Shown in pieces: positions 34,390 to 43,555 of a stretch of DNA of 64,000 nucleotides (positions are counted from its first letter, which is position 1; each line of letters starts with the position of its first letter). The stretch spans positions 1 through 64,000 of the forward strand of contig JACQBC010000012.1 of the NCBI GenBank assembly GCA_016194635.1. Reading direction: 5' to 3'. Position numbers and translations under genes: made by a program. This stretch comes from Gammaproteobacteria bacterium. Lineage in GTDB: Bacteria; Pseudomonadota; Gammaproteobacteria; UBA6429; Thiohalophilaceae. A model generated the notes under the pieces. It saw only the letters and a program-made list of their open reading frames with translations, made no database searches and was not told the DNA's origin.

Positions 34390-36221
34390 GGCGATAAAAT
34401 CAGTTGTTGCAGTTTGATCAGATCCTTGTTAGCGGGTTCTTTAGATAGGGCTTGGTTGATGTAGATCTTGGCGGAGGCATACTCTCGCTTATCATACGCC
34501 ACACGGGCAAGTCCCGCGAATCCACTGGCGCGATTGGGGATGATGTGTGTTACCGCTTTAAAATCCCGTTCACTGGATGAAAAATCCTTTAATTGCAACA
34601 TGAGATAGCCGTGGGTTAATAATGCCCGCGCGTTAGTTGGATCATAGGCGAGGGCTTTTTCTATTACAAAGAATGTACGATTAAACTCCGCGGGGCAGAA
34701 ACTATAAATAATGATCTGCAGCGTTTTAGAGGCAAAGTCAAAACCAAAACTCCCCATATCTTTATCAATTGCCGCCATGGCCGCGGGGCAATCTTTTTTG
34801 CTTAAACTGTTTTCAGCGATCAGTAAGTTTCTACTTCCTACAAAATACGTTGAATAGAAATAAATATTAAATACCAAAAACACACTAGAAAATACCATTA
34901 ATATAGAATACATGGTCGAGGATAATGGTTTGGAGTTGAAGTTGTTACTGCGCGCGTGTAGACCCAAGATAATTCCCATCAATACCCAGAACAACACGGC
35001 TGACGAAGGCTTGCGTAGAGGAAAATCCACCGCCGCGTGCGCCAGGCTGGCCACCAATGCGAGCAGAATACCTAGTTGCATAAGTTTGGCGCTAGGGTCC
35101 GATTCATTTTTTAATAGCCGATAGGCTGATCGAAGCGCGGTAATAGCTATTATGCAAAATAAAATACCCCCGGGCAGTCCAAGCTCGACGAATATCTGCA
35201 TAAGATCATTGTGCAATCGTTCCAGGGTGAGATCTTCTGTAGCCTCATTGATTTCGTGGCCGGGCCAGGAAAACATATAAGGACGAAACGCCTGCCGGAA
35301 ATCACCAAACCCCGTTCCTAAAATAGGTTTGTCTTTGATGAGATTGAGTGCGTTAAAATAGGCATTAATACGAATATTTGCCGATCCCAAACGCTCAAGC
35401 GGTTTGTCACCTTCCATCACCCCGGTTCCAAGTTGCGGGATCAGTCCCGCTAAGAGACTAAAAATAATGATCGGTTTAAGCGCTGTCGCCAGCCTAGAAC
35501 GCATTATGTCACGCAGGGGTTTGTCCAAAGTTACTAGAATAATGGCAAGCAGTAGCGCGGCGGATAAACCCAACCACGAGCCCCGGGTATGAGTGCAAAT
35601 AACGAACGTCAGGCAGATGCAGTAAAAGAGTCCATATAACCATTGTTTTTTGGTTGTGTCTTGTATGACAACATATATCAACGTTAAGGGCAAAACCAGA
35701 TCAAAATACAAGGCGGCGAAATTCTTATTCGTGAATGTCGAGGCCGGCGCCGCGAGCTGCATAAAACCAAGCGGGTTGAAAAAAAAGTACTGCAGGATTC
35801 CAAGCAAGGCGGCCGCTGTTGCGCCAAGGATAATAAATTTAATCGTATTTAGTAACGAGTTGTTATCCAAATACTGAGCCGCGAGAAATGCCAACAGACC
35901 CATGGCGACGAGTTGTGTAATTTCGATTAACGAGTTATGCGGGTCGCCGCTCCAAGAAACGGATATTGACGCGTAGGCGATAAACAAGATGATTAATCCC
36001 AATCCGCGGTGCCATACAATTGGGGTGGGTGATTGTTTTTGCAGCCACGCCCAACTGATCAATCCACAACACGCGAATACACCGATCAGAAAATAGCGTG
36101 GCATGGAGGATGGATCACGTATTCCGTAAACATATAAAAGTGGCAGTACAAGCAACATGTAATCAAACAAAAGCACGGACAATTTTTGGGTGGTTCGCGG
36201 GGAATTCATGCTGTTGGTCAT
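34386..36221 (-). CDS. O-antigen ligase/Wzy-like membrane protein with C-terminal TPR
   Basis: This 611-residue protein has about ten to twelve transmembrane segments. The Wzy_C signature region contains CTHTRGSWLGLSAALLLAII, PILGTGFGDFRQAF, a large periplasmic loop and ERLHNDLMQIFVELGLPGGILF, which holds the conserved His. The last 150 residues are soluble and TPR-like (ALAYDPTNARALLTHGYLMLQLKDFSSSERDF, ASAKIYINQALSKEP). Such proteins polymerise or ligate polysaccharides or transfer glycans to proteins. No other glycan genes are nearby, which favours a stand-alone ligase. AGAGGT is very close to the ATG at 36219-36221. The gene is more AT-rich than its neighbours and may be acquired. Confidence 0.85.
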   Translation of the reverse strand: MTNSMNSPRTTQKLSVLLFDYMLLVLPLLYVYGIRDPSSMPRYFLIGVFACCGLISWAWLQKQSPTPIVWHRGLGLIILFIAYASISVSWSGDPHNSLIEITQLVAMGLLAFLAAQYLDNNSLLNTIKFIILGATAAALLGILQYFFFNPLGFMQLAAPASTFTNKNFAALYFDLVLPLTLIYVVIQDTTKKQWLYGLFYCICLTFVICTHTRGSWLGLSAALLLAIILVTLDKPLRDIMRSRLATALKPIIIFSLLAGLIPQLGTGVMEGDKPLERLGSANIRINAYFNALNLIKDKPILGTGFGDFRQAFRPYMFSWPGHEINEATEDLTLERLHNDLMQIFVELGLPGGILFCIIAITALRSAYRLLKNESDPSAKLMQLGILLALVASLAHAAVDFPLRKPSSAVLFWVLMGIILGLHARSNNFNSKPLSSTMYSILMVFSSVFLVFNIYFYSTYFVGSRNLLIAENSLSKKDCPAAMAAIDKDMGSFGFDFASKTLQIIIYSFCPAEFNRTFFVIEKALAYDPTNARALLTHGYLMLQLKDFSSSERDFKAVTHIIPNRASGFAGLARVAYDKREYASAKIYINQALSKEPANKDLIKLQQLILSP

Positions 36222-36320
36222 TACCTCTTATGGCGGGGGATATTGTTTTGGTATGGATAAAGGATAGCTTAGGCGATTTACGCTGCCTAGCATTTAGGCG
36301 CTTCCAAGGTAAAATATACG

Positions 36321-37028
36321 TCAGCAAATTACCCGCGCCACACACCACACGTCCACCCGCCGCGCACCGGCGCGTTTTAGCAGTTTGGCGATTTCATTGG
36401 CGGTGTTGCCGGTGGTGACCACGTCATCCACGATGGCGAGGTGCTGATAATCGAGGTTTTTTTTCAAGCTGAACGCGCCGCGTACATTGCCAGGACGGGC
36501 GGCGGCATCGAGGTCGGATTGTGCCGCGGTTGCGCGGTGACGTCGTAGTGATAGGTGATCTATCGGTATGGCGAGTTGTTTGCCTACCATGCGGGTAATT
36601 TCCAGTGCCTGGTTGTAACCACGGTATCGCTGGCGTTGCGGATGCAGGGGTACGGGAAGAAGTATTTCCGGCAGGGGATGTTCTCTCTGGGTAACCTCGC
36701 GAATTAAATCGGCGAACAAACGCGCGTGGTGTAACTGCCGATGAAATTTATAACCACCGATCAGGGCCGACAACGGCGCGTCGTAACGGTGCGCGGCCAA
36801 CAACCGGTCGAACGCCGGGGGTGATGTGAGGCAATGGCCGCAACGCTGTAATGTTGGGGAGTCTGTGGGCAGGGGTAAGCCGCACTGTATACAGGGATGG
36901 ATAATTTTTGGTAACGCGGCTTGACAGATCGCGCAGAGCCGTCGTCGTGGTTCAAGCGCTGTATCACAGAATGGGCAGCAGGCGGGTAGAAATCGCGATA
37001 GAATAGAAAATAACCATCGGTTAACCAT
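36321..37028 (-). CDS. comF: ComF family phosphoribosyltransferase-like protein
   Basis: This 235-residue protein has an N-terminal zinc ribbon (CPFC, CAIC, CIQC, CGHC) and a type I phosphoribosyltransferase domain with VPLHPQRQRYRGYNQALEI and the PRPP motif LAIVDDVVTTGNTANE. ComF/GntX proteins take part in DNA uptake or its regulation, but the molecular role is unclear. AAGGGA precedes the ATG. It is divergent from the biotin gene cluster, the common comF-bioB arrangement of gammaproteobacteria. Confidence 0.93.
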   Translation of the reverse strand: MVNRWLFSILSRFLPACCPFCDTALEPRRRLCAICQAALPKIIHPCIQCGLPLPTDSPTLQRCGHCLTSPPAFDRLLAAHRYDAPLSALIGGYKFHRQLHHARLFADLIREVTQREHPLPEILLPVPLHPQRQRYRGYNQALEITRMVGKQLAIPIDHLSLRRHRATAAQSDLDAAARPGNVRGAFSLKKNLDYQHLAIVDDVVTTGNTANEIAKLLKRAGARRVDVWCVARVIC

Positions 37029-37092
37029 TGAATTCCCTTTCTGTTGACAGCTATGCTAGTGGACCGTCCCTCAACCCTAGCCATCCTACCAT

Positions 37093-37488
37093 ATGTCCGA
37101 CCACCCACCCGTACCGCGGGTTATTCCCGCAAGATCCTCCCGCGCGGCCGCGCGGCTATTCAACTATGGCAACCTCAGCGCGATACTGCTGCCAATCCCC
37201 TTGGGTATCTTATGGTTTGGAGCTTCGATCGTGGTGTATGCCATGAATCGACATCATCCCAATCCCCGTGTAGGCCATTACACCCAACAAGCGGCATACC
37301 GTTTTTACGGGTTGCTTGGGCTCACCTTGGTGGTGGGGACGTTTTTTAGCACCGGGTTTAAAACCTGGCTGATCACCTGGGGGGTGGTGGTGGCGATACT
37401 CCTGCCCTGGACACTGTGGGATCTGTGGCGGATCCAACAAGAAAACTGGCACGACACCAATTTTACGACCGAGGAACCAAGCGTATGA
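37093..37488 (+). CDS. Small three-helix membrane protein coupled to bioB
   Basis: This 131-residue protein has three likely transmembrane segments: about 28-52 ([20 protein letters not shown]), 73-89 ([14 protein letters not shown]) and 93-112 ([17 protein letters not shown]). The N-terminus is basic and proline-rich and the C-terminus acidic. Its stop overlaps the bioB start as ATGA, so the two are translationally coupled. I do not recognise the family. Its position at the head of the biotin operon could mean a role in substrate or product transport, but nothing in the sequence proves it. Confidence 0.75.
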   Translation: MSDHPPVPRVIPARSSRAAARLFNYGNLSAILLPIPLGILWFGASIVVYAMNRHHPNPRVGHYTQQAAYRFYGLLGLTLVVGTFFSTGFKTWLITWGVVVAILLPWTLWDLWRIQQENWHDTNFTTEEPSV

Positions 37489-38453
37489 CAGCTGCTGTAC
37501 CCATGCAAGTGATGGAGTTCCGTTATAACTGGCGACGTGACGAGATTCAGGCATTTTTTGAATTACCCTTCGCCGATCTGTTGTTTCAGGCACAACAAGT
37601 ACATCGAACCTATTTTGATCCTAATCGGGTGCAGGTGAGTACATTGTTGAGCATCAAGACCGGCCGTTGTCCGGAGGACTGCGCCTATTGTCCGCAAAGC
37701 GTGCATTTTGATACTGGCTTACAAACAGAAGCTCTATTACCGCTTGATCAAGTAATCGACTCCGCGCGGCGCGCTAAACAAAATGGATCCTCTCGGTTCT
37801 GCATGGGCGCGGCCTGGCGAAGTCCCAAAGATAAAGATCTCGATCAGGTAATCGCCATGGTGCAAGCCGTCAAGGCCGAAGGCTTAGAAACTTGTTTGAC
37901 CTTGGGCATGTTAACCCGTCAACAAGCGCAACGGCTGAAAGATTCGGGTCTGGATTATTACAATCATAATTTGGATACTTCTCCGGAATATTATCCAACC
38001 ATCATCAGTACTCGCACCTACCAGGATCGGCTCGCCACGCTTGCCCATGTGCGTGCGGCCGGAATCCATGTGTGTTGCGGCGGTATTTTGGGGATGGGTG
38101 AATCGCGCCAAGATAGGGTCGGTCTATTACACACATTAGTGAACCAACGACCGCATCCAGAGAGTGTCCCGATCAATCAATTGGTCCGCGTCGAAGGCAC
38201 ACCCTTGGCGATGGCGGAAGATTTTGATGCGTTTGAATTCGTGCGCACCCTTGCGGTGGCGCGGATCCTTATGCCTAAATCGTACCTGCGTTTATCCGCC
38301 GGTCGCGAAGCGATGAGCGATGCCGTGCAAGCCTTGTGTTTTCTTGCTGGCGCCAATTCTATATTTTATGGTGAAAAACTCCTAACCACCCCCAATCCTG
38401 ACACACAGCATGACCAGGCCTTGTTCACCAAGCTCGGAATTCAGCCGCAGTAA
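37485..38453 (+). CDS. bioB: Biotin synthase BioB
   Basis: This 322-residue radical SAM enzyme inserts sulfur into dethiobiotin. The 4Fe-4S motif is [13 protein letters not shown] (CxxxCxxC). The 2Fe-2S ligands and active site are in [47 protein letters not shown] and RLSAGRE. The ATG at 37485 has GAGGA upstream. An in-frame start at 37416 would lie inside the preceding gene. It is first of the biotin genes proper: bioB, F, H, C, D. Confidence 0.97.
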   Translation: MTAAVPMQVMEFRYNWRRDEIQAFFELPFADLLFQAQQVHRTYFDPNRVQVSTLLSIKTGRCPEDCAYCPQSVHFDTGLQTEALLPLDQVIDSARRAKQNGSSRFCMGAAWRSPKDKDLDQVIAMVQAVKAEGLETCLTLGMLTRQQAQRLKDSGLDYYNHNLDTSPEYYPTIISTRTYQDRLATLAHVRAAGIHVCCGGILGMGESRQDRVGLLHTLVNQRPHPESVPINQLVRVEGTPLAMAEDFDAFEFVRTLAVARILMPKSYLRLSAGREAMSDAVQALCFLAGANSIFYGEKLLTTPNPDTQHDQALFTKLGIQPQ

Positions 38454-38459
38454 TACGCC

Positions 38460-39623
38460 ATGCGCGCGGATCAATTGGAAGCGTATCTTGCTGGACTAAA
38501 ACAGCAGCAGCGTTACCGATCACGTCTGCTGGTTGATGGTCCGCAGGGTATCGAAATTTGCATCGAGGGCAACTCGTATTTAAATTTTTGCAGCAACGAT
38601 TACTTGGGGTTGGCGGCGCATCCCGAAGTGGTCGACGCCTTGCAACAGGGCGCAAATCGCTACGGTGTGGGCAGTGGCGCCTCACATTTGATCAATGGTC
38701 ACTCCCGTGCCCATCACGCCCTGGAAGAAGAACTGGCGGCATTTGTGCAGCGGCCGCGCGCCTTATTATTCTCCACCGGCTACATGGCCAATCTAGGCGT
38801 GATGAGCGCCTTATTAGAAAAAGGTGATCAGGTATGGGCTGATCGACTTAACCATGCCTCGTTATTGGACGGTGGATTATTATCACAAGCGCGCTTGCAA
38901 CGTTACCCACATAACGATAGCGCGGCGTTAGATGCCAAACTCCAGCACAGCCACGCGCGAACTAAACTGGTTGCGAGCGATGGGGTGTTTAGTATGGACG
39001 GTGATCTGGCGAATCTGAGTGCGTTGGCGCGGGTTTGCACGCAACACCAAGCCTGGCTGATGATCGACGATGCGCATGGGCTGGGAGTGGTTGGTCAGAC
39101 GGGACGCGGCGTCGTGGAAGTATGTCAATTAAGTCATCAACAGGTACCCATCTTGGTGGGCACCCTGGGTAAGGCGTTTGGTACGTTTGGCGCGTTTGTG
39201 GCGGGCAGCGAGGTCTTGATTGAAACGTTAATTCAACGCGCTCGCAGTTATATTTATACCACGGCGTTGCCACCCGCCGTGGCTGAGGCTACGCGTACGA
39301 GTCTGCGGCTGGTTATTCAAGAATCTTGGCGGCGCGAAAAATTACAGACCAATATCGCCTTGTTTCGCCGTATCGCGATTGCCGCGGAGTTACCCCTGTT
39401 GCCGTCCAATACGCCGATTCAACCCATTGTGTTAGGGGATGTGGCCCGTGTCATGGCGGTGAGCGCGGCCTTGCGTGAGCGCGGGATATTACTCAGCGCG
39501 ATCCGTCCTCCCACCGTACCCGAAGGCTCGGCGCGGTTGCGAGTTACGTTATGCGCCCATCACGAGAGCGAACATATCGAACGGTTGGTGGGGGAATTGA
39601 GCATGTTGGGGTTAAATATTTAG
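38460..39623 (+). CDS. bioF: 8-amino-7-oxononanoate synthase BioF
   Basis: This 387-residue PLP-dependent alpha-oxoamine synthase joins pimeloyl-ACP and L-alanine. Motifs are NFCSNDYLGLAAHPEV, GVGSGASHLINGHSRAHH, FSTGYMANLGV, DRLNHASLLDGG, SDGVFSMDGD, MIDDAHGLGVVG and GTLGKAFGTFGAF with the PLP lysine. It starts 6 nt after the bioB stop. Length is normal. Confidence 0.97.
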   Translation: MRADQLEAYLAGLKQQQRYRSRLLVDGPQGIEICIEGNSYLNFCSNDYLGLAAHPEVVDALQQGANRYGVGSGASHLINGHSRAHHALEEELAAFVQRPRALLFSTGYMANLGVMSALLEKGDQVWADRLNHASLLDGGLLSQARLQRYPHNDSAALDAKLQHSHARTKLVASDGVFSMDGDLANLSALARVCTQHQAWLMIDDAHGLGVVGQTGRGVVEVCQLSHQQVPILVGTLGKAFGTFGAFVAGSEVLIETLIQRARSYIYTTALPPAVAEATRTSLRLVIQESWRREKLQTNIALFRRIAIAAELPLLPSNTPIQPIVLGDVARVMAVSAALRERGILLSAIRPPTVPEGSARLRVTLCAHHESEHIERLVGELSMLGLNI

Positions 39624-39677
39624 ATTGATCGGCTCAACATTACGAAGTCGATTGTGAGACGGAGAATACAATTATTT

Positions 39678-40490
39678 ATGGATTCAATGCTTCAACCAGC
39701 CTTGCTACCTGACCCGTCAACGTTATTTATAGAACGACGTGGTGTTGGCAGTACTATCATAGTGTTTCTACACGGTTGGGGAATGCAGCGCTGTTTGTTT
39801 TACTCCCTGGCGGAGGCGTTAGGTACACGCTACCAATGTTGGTTAATCGATCTGCCGGGGCATGGCAAGAGTCCTGCGTATCAACAAGCTGAGGATATAC
39901 AGGCGTACGCTGAATATCTGCTGGGGTATCTCCCACAAGTGCCGTGTGTGTTATGCGGCTGGTCGATGGGAGCCTTGCTAGCGTTGGCGATGGTGCAACG
40001 TTGCTCCGCGCGGATCAGTAAATTGTTGTTATTCGCCGCCACGCCGTGTTTTACAAATACGACCGAGTGGTCCTACGGTATCGATAAAACCGTGCTGCGG
40101 CAGGTGGCGGCGGAGTTGTCGCAAGATTATCCGCGTGCCTTGACGCGATTCTTGGGTTTGCAGCTAAAAAATTTACCGCGGTCGCGTGACTACCTGCGGA
40201 AGATTAAATCGCTGCTGGAATATGCACCGGCGCCGGTGGTTGGCGCCTTGCTGCAAGGCTTGGTGTTATTAGAGAACACCGATCTGCACGGGGTCGCGGC
40301 CACGATTACGCTACCAACCTTAATTATTAACGGTGATCGTGACCCCTTGGTACCCAGCCCCGCCGCGAGAGTGTTGGCGGAGTTATTGCCGAACGCCAAG
40401 GCGGTTATTGTGCATGGCAGTGGCCACTTACCGTTTGTAACCCATCAAGCCTTGTGTTTGGGGTGGATAGAAGCATTTTTGCATGAATAA
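39678..40490 (+). CDS. bioH: Pimeloyl-ACP methyl ester carboxylesterase BioH
   Basis: This protein of about 270 residues has an alpha/beta-hydrolase fold: the oxyanion motif FLHGWGMQRC, the nucleophile elbow CGWSMGALLA with the catalytic Ser, INGDRDPLVP with the Asp and HGSGHLPF with the His. It removes the methyl group from pimeloyl-ACP methyl ester, ending the BioC-BioH route. The start is uncertain: ATG 39678 is used, and GTG 39654 or ATG 39687 are possible. It overlaps bioC by 8 nt. Confidence 0.92.
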   Translation: MDSMLQPALLPDPSTLFIERRGVGSTIIVFLHGWGMQRCLFYSLAEALGTRYQCWLIDLPGHGKSPAYQQAEDIQAYAEYLLGYLPQVPCVLCGWSMGALLALAMVQRCSARISKLLLFAATPCFTNTTEWSYGIDKTVLRQVAAELSQDYPRALTRFLGLQLKNLPRSRDYLRKIKSLLEYAPAPVVGALLQGLVLLENTDLHGVAATITLPTLIINGDRDPLVPSPAARVLAELLPNAKAVIVHGSGHLPFVTHQALCLGWIEAFLHE

Positions 40491-41304
40491 AATATTACTC
40501 ATCGATAAAACCTTGGTGCGACGTTCGTTTGAAAAAGCCGCGTTACATTACGACGAGGCGGCGTTTTTACAACGTGAAATCGCCGATCGTTTATTGGAAC
40601 GATTAAACCTGATGCGATTTATGCCTCGTCGTATTGTGGATGTGGGCGCGGGGACGGGGTATTGCGCGCGAAAATTACTGCAGCGTTATTCCAAGGCAGG
40701 TATTGTCGCGCTCGATTTGGCCCAGGCGATGTTACAGGTTGCCAAGGCCGAACTTTCTTGGTTGTCGCGGCTTGGATCAAAATTACAGTATATTGTGGCG
40801 GACGCCGAATCTTTACCGCTGGCCAGCGCCAGTGTTGATATGATTTTTTCCAATTTAACCTTGCAGTGGTGTAATGATCTGCCAGGCGTGTTCGCCGAAT
40901 TTGAACGGGTATTGGCTCCGGGCGGTATGCTCCTGTTTACCACTTTCGGCCCCGATACCTTGCGTGAATTGCGCGAGAGTTGGCGGCAAGTGAACGGTTA
41001 TAGCCACGTCAATGGATTTTTTGATATGCACGACATCGGTGATCTGCTGCTGCGTGCTCGATTTGCCGAGCCGGTGATGGATGTGGAGAGCTTAACGGTG
41101 AATTATCCCGAAGTCATACGTCTGATGCGCGATATCAAACAATTGGGCGCGCATAATGTTACCGCCAAACGGCCGCGCGGATTAACCGGACGCCGACAGT
41201 TGCAGCAATTGCAATCCAACTATGAAAAATTTCGCAAAGACGGGGTATTGCCGGCGACCTACGAAGTGATTTACGGACATGCCTGGAAGGGGCGGAAGCC
41301 ATGA
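40483..41304 (+). CDS. bioC: Malonyl-ACP O-methyltransferase BioC
   Basis: This 273-residue class I methyltransferase begins KTLVRRSFEKAALHYDEAAFLQREIADRLLERL, the BioC N-terminus. The SAM motif IVDVGAGTGYCAR follows, then VALDLAQAML, ADAESLPLASASVDMIFSNLTLQWC and GGMLLFTTFGPDTLREL. It methylates malonyl-ACP so that the fatty acid system can make the pimeloyl chain. It overlaps bioH (8 nt) and bioD (4 nt), showing tight coupling. Confidence 0.96.
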   Translation: MNKILLIDKTLVRRSFEKAALHYDEAAFLQREIADRLLERLNLMRFMPRRIVDVGAGTGYCARKLLQRYSKAGIVALDLAQAMLQVAKAELSWLSRLGSKLQYIVADAESLPLASASVDMIFSNLTLQWCNDLPGVFAEFERVLAPGGMLLFTTFGPDTLRELRESWRQVNGYSHVNGFFDMHDIGDLLLRARFAEPVMDVESLTVNYPEVIRLMRDIKQLGAHNVTAKRPRGLTGRRQLQQLQSNYEKFRKDGVLPATYEVIYGHAWKGRKP

Positions 41305-41987
41305 CAAGTTTTTTTATCACCGGGACAGACACTGGTATTGGCAAAACCCATGTCACGGTGCAGTTGTTACGCCAATTAGGCGCTCGCGGTCAGCGTGTCG
41401 CGGGGTTAAAACCCGTGGCGACTGGGGCGCAGTGGCGCAATGAGCAATTGTGTAACGACGACGCGTTGCAACTGCAAGCCGCAAGCAATGTTGAATTGCC
41501 ATACGCCGTGATCAATCCTTTTTGTTTCGCCCCGGCGGTAGCGCCACAGATGGCGGCGGCACGGGAGCAGCGTGTGATCGATACGGCCGTGATTGTTAAA
41601 ACCGTAGAACAGGCACGGTCTATTTCGGACTTGGTGTTGGTGGAAGGGGTGGGGGGGTGGTTAACCCCCTTGAGTGAAAATACCACGCTGGCGGATTTGG
41701 CGCGGGTATTACATTTACCCGTGATTTTGGTGGTTGGTTTGCGGTTGGGCTGTATGAACCATGCGTTATTAACCGCTCGGGCGATTAATCAGGCGGGTTG
41801 CCGTTTGCATGCCTGGGTGGCCAATCAGCTCGACCCGCAGTATAGCGAAACTGAAGCCACGGTCAGTTATTTGCGCCGACACTTACCATCACCGTGTATA
41901 GGGACAGTACAGCACATGAATCGTGAGGATGGCTCAGCCTCAAAACTCGATCTGGATAGGTTTACCAACACCTTAATATCGTATTAA
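41301..41987 (+). CDS. bioD: Dethiobiotin synthetase BioD
   Basis: This 228-residue P-loop ligase has FFITGTDTGIGKTHVTVQLL (ATP site), GLKPVATGAQ, LVLVEGVGGWLTPL and VILVVGLRLGCMNHALLTARAI. It closes the ureido ring of dethiobiotin from diaminopelargonate, CO2 and ATP. It is the last gene of the cluster. bioA, needed for the preceding step, is not in the window. Confidence 0.96.
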   Translation: MTSFFITGTDTGIGKTHVTVQLLRQLGARGQRVAGLKPVATGAQWRNEQLCNDDALQLQAASNVELPYAVINPFCFAPAVAPQMAAAREQRVIDTAVIVKTVEQARSISDLVLVEGVGGWLTPLSENTTLADLARVLHLPVILVVGLRLGCMNHALLTARAINQAGCRLHAWVANQLDPQYSETEATVSYLRRHLPSPCIGTVQHMNREDGSASKLDLDRFTNTLISY

Positions 41988-42346
41988 AACACTCAGTAAT
42001 TAATATTAAAAACAAATAGTTGGTGCATTCACCATGATTTTATATGTTTTTATTATTGCGCGTTGGTACGGTGAAATTGAAAATCTATTTTAGTATATTA
42101 TTATTAACTGATATATCGCTAAGTTATAGACCTATATCTTACTTTTTTATTGATAGTTGTAGGGGCTTTGCTATAGCATGCCGCGCGCCAATCAGGCGCA
42201 ACGGTGGATAACGCAGCGATGCAACAATGAATATAAAAATTCTGCGAAGTGGGAGTACAATACTGCGGCTCGAGGTGTGGCCCAGGTGCGAATTCATGTC
42301 AGTCCAGATTTTCTTTTTATAAAATTCCAAACTTAATGAGGTGAGT
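41988..42346. other. AT-rich intergenic region ahead of the cytochrome oxidase operon
   Basis: The first 180 nt are strikingly AT-rich (for example around 42080-42160), and no gene is visible. The region must contain the promoter of the cox operon. Several TATA-rich -10-like hexamers exist, but I cannot choose one. No clear terminator follows bioD. The coxB ribosome-binding site GAGGTGA lies at 42338-42344. Confidence 0.5.
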
Positions 42347-43537
42347 ATGTCAGTAATAAAGACAATGAAAATACTCCGCAGCCTGTTTGCGGTGGCCTTG
42401 CTGATTGGGCCAGCACTGGCAAAGGCGAATTACGGGCTGAACATGACCCGTGGTGTGACCGCCAACAGTCATACAATGTATGACCTGCATATGATGGTGT
42501 TGTGGATTTGTGTTGTTGTTGGGGTGGCTGTATTTGGCGTCATTATCTATTCAATTATTTATCACCGTAAATCCAAAGGTGTTACCCCGGCGAGTTTTCA
42601 CGAGAGTACCACGGTAGAAGTGATTTGGACGATTATTCCGTTTGCCATCTTAGTGGCGATTGCCGTGCCTACCACCACCTCGTTGCTGGCTTATGAAGAT
42701 GTGTCGAATTCCGACATTGACATCAAGGCGACCGGCTGGCAGTGGAAGTGGGAATACGAATATATCAGTGATAAGGTGGGCGACGGCGCGGGGGTTCGCT
42801 TCATGAGCCAACTCGATAAAGACAGTGATGCCGCGCGTAAACCGCATTCAGGCGTGGACGTAACCAAAATTGACCATTATCTGTTGAATGTGGATAATCC
42901 CTTGGTGGTGCCGGTCGGGAAGAAAGTGCGTATTCTTACCACTGGCAAAGACGTAATCCATTCGTGGTGGGTCCCTGCCTTAGGTGTCAAGCGCGATGCG
43001 ATTCCCGGTTATATCAATGAAAGCCAGTTCACGGTCGAAAAGGCCGACTGGGACAAGGTACAGAAAGACGGTGAGGCCATCTTCCGCGGTCAATGCGCCG
43101 AGTTGTGTGGTAGAGAGCACGGCTTCATGCCCATCGTGGTGAAGGTGGTGTCCGAAGATAAATACAAAGATTGGGTTAAAACCCAAAAAGGCGCTGCCTT
43201 AGCCGCCGCGGCCGATTCCAATAAGGTCTGGACCAAAGACGAATTGATCCAACACGGTGCCGAGGTGTATGCCAAGAATTGCGCCGCCTGCCATCAACCC
43301 AGCGGTGAAGGCCTGCCCCCCATGTTCCCCGCGTTAAAGGGCAGCAAGATCGTTAAAGGCCCGATCGAAAATCACATCCATATCGTAGTCAAAGGCAAAC
43401 CCGGTACGGCAATGGCGCCTTTTGGCACGATGTTAAGCGACGCGGATATTGCCGCGGCTATTACCTATGAACGTAATTCCTGGGGTAATAACGATGGCGA
43501 TATGGCACAACCTTCTCAAATTAAAGCAGCACATTAA
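42347..43537 (+). CDS. coxB: Cytochrome c oxidase subunit II with fused cytochrome c (caa3 type)
   Basis: This 396-residue protein has a signal-like first helix and two transmembrane segments, then the CuA cupredoxin domain. CuA ligands are the His in VIHSWWVPALGVKRD plus Cys250, Cys254, His258 and Met261 in CAELCGREHGFM. A C-terminal cytochrome c domain carries CAACH at about 312-316 and a later Met ligand (TAMAPFG region). This fused heme domain marks a caa3-type oxidase that can take electrons directly from soluble cytochromes. It is first in the operon coxB-coxA-small ORF-ctaG-coxC. The start is the ATG after GAGGTGA. Confidence 0.96.
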   Translation: MSVIKTMKILRSLFAVALLIGPALAKANYGLNMTRGVTANSHTMYDLHMMVLWICVVVGVAVFGVIIYSIIYHRKSKGVTPASFHESTTVEVIWTIIPFAILVAIAVPTTTSLLAYEDVSNSDIDIKATGWQWKWEYEYISDKVGDGAGVRFMSQLDKDSDAARKPHSGVDVTKIDHYLLNVDNPLVVPVGKKVRILTTGKDVIHSWWVPALGVKRDAIPGYINESQFTVEKADWDKVQKDGEAIFRGQCAELCGREHGFMPIVVKVVSEDKYKDWVKTQKGAALAAAADSNKVWTKDELIQHGAEVYAKNCAACHQPSGEGLPPMFPALKGSKIVKGPIENHIHIVVKGKPGTAMAPFGTMLSDADIAAAITYERNSWGNNDGDMAQPSQIKAAH

Positions 43538-43555
43538 GTGCGGAGGACGTAGACT

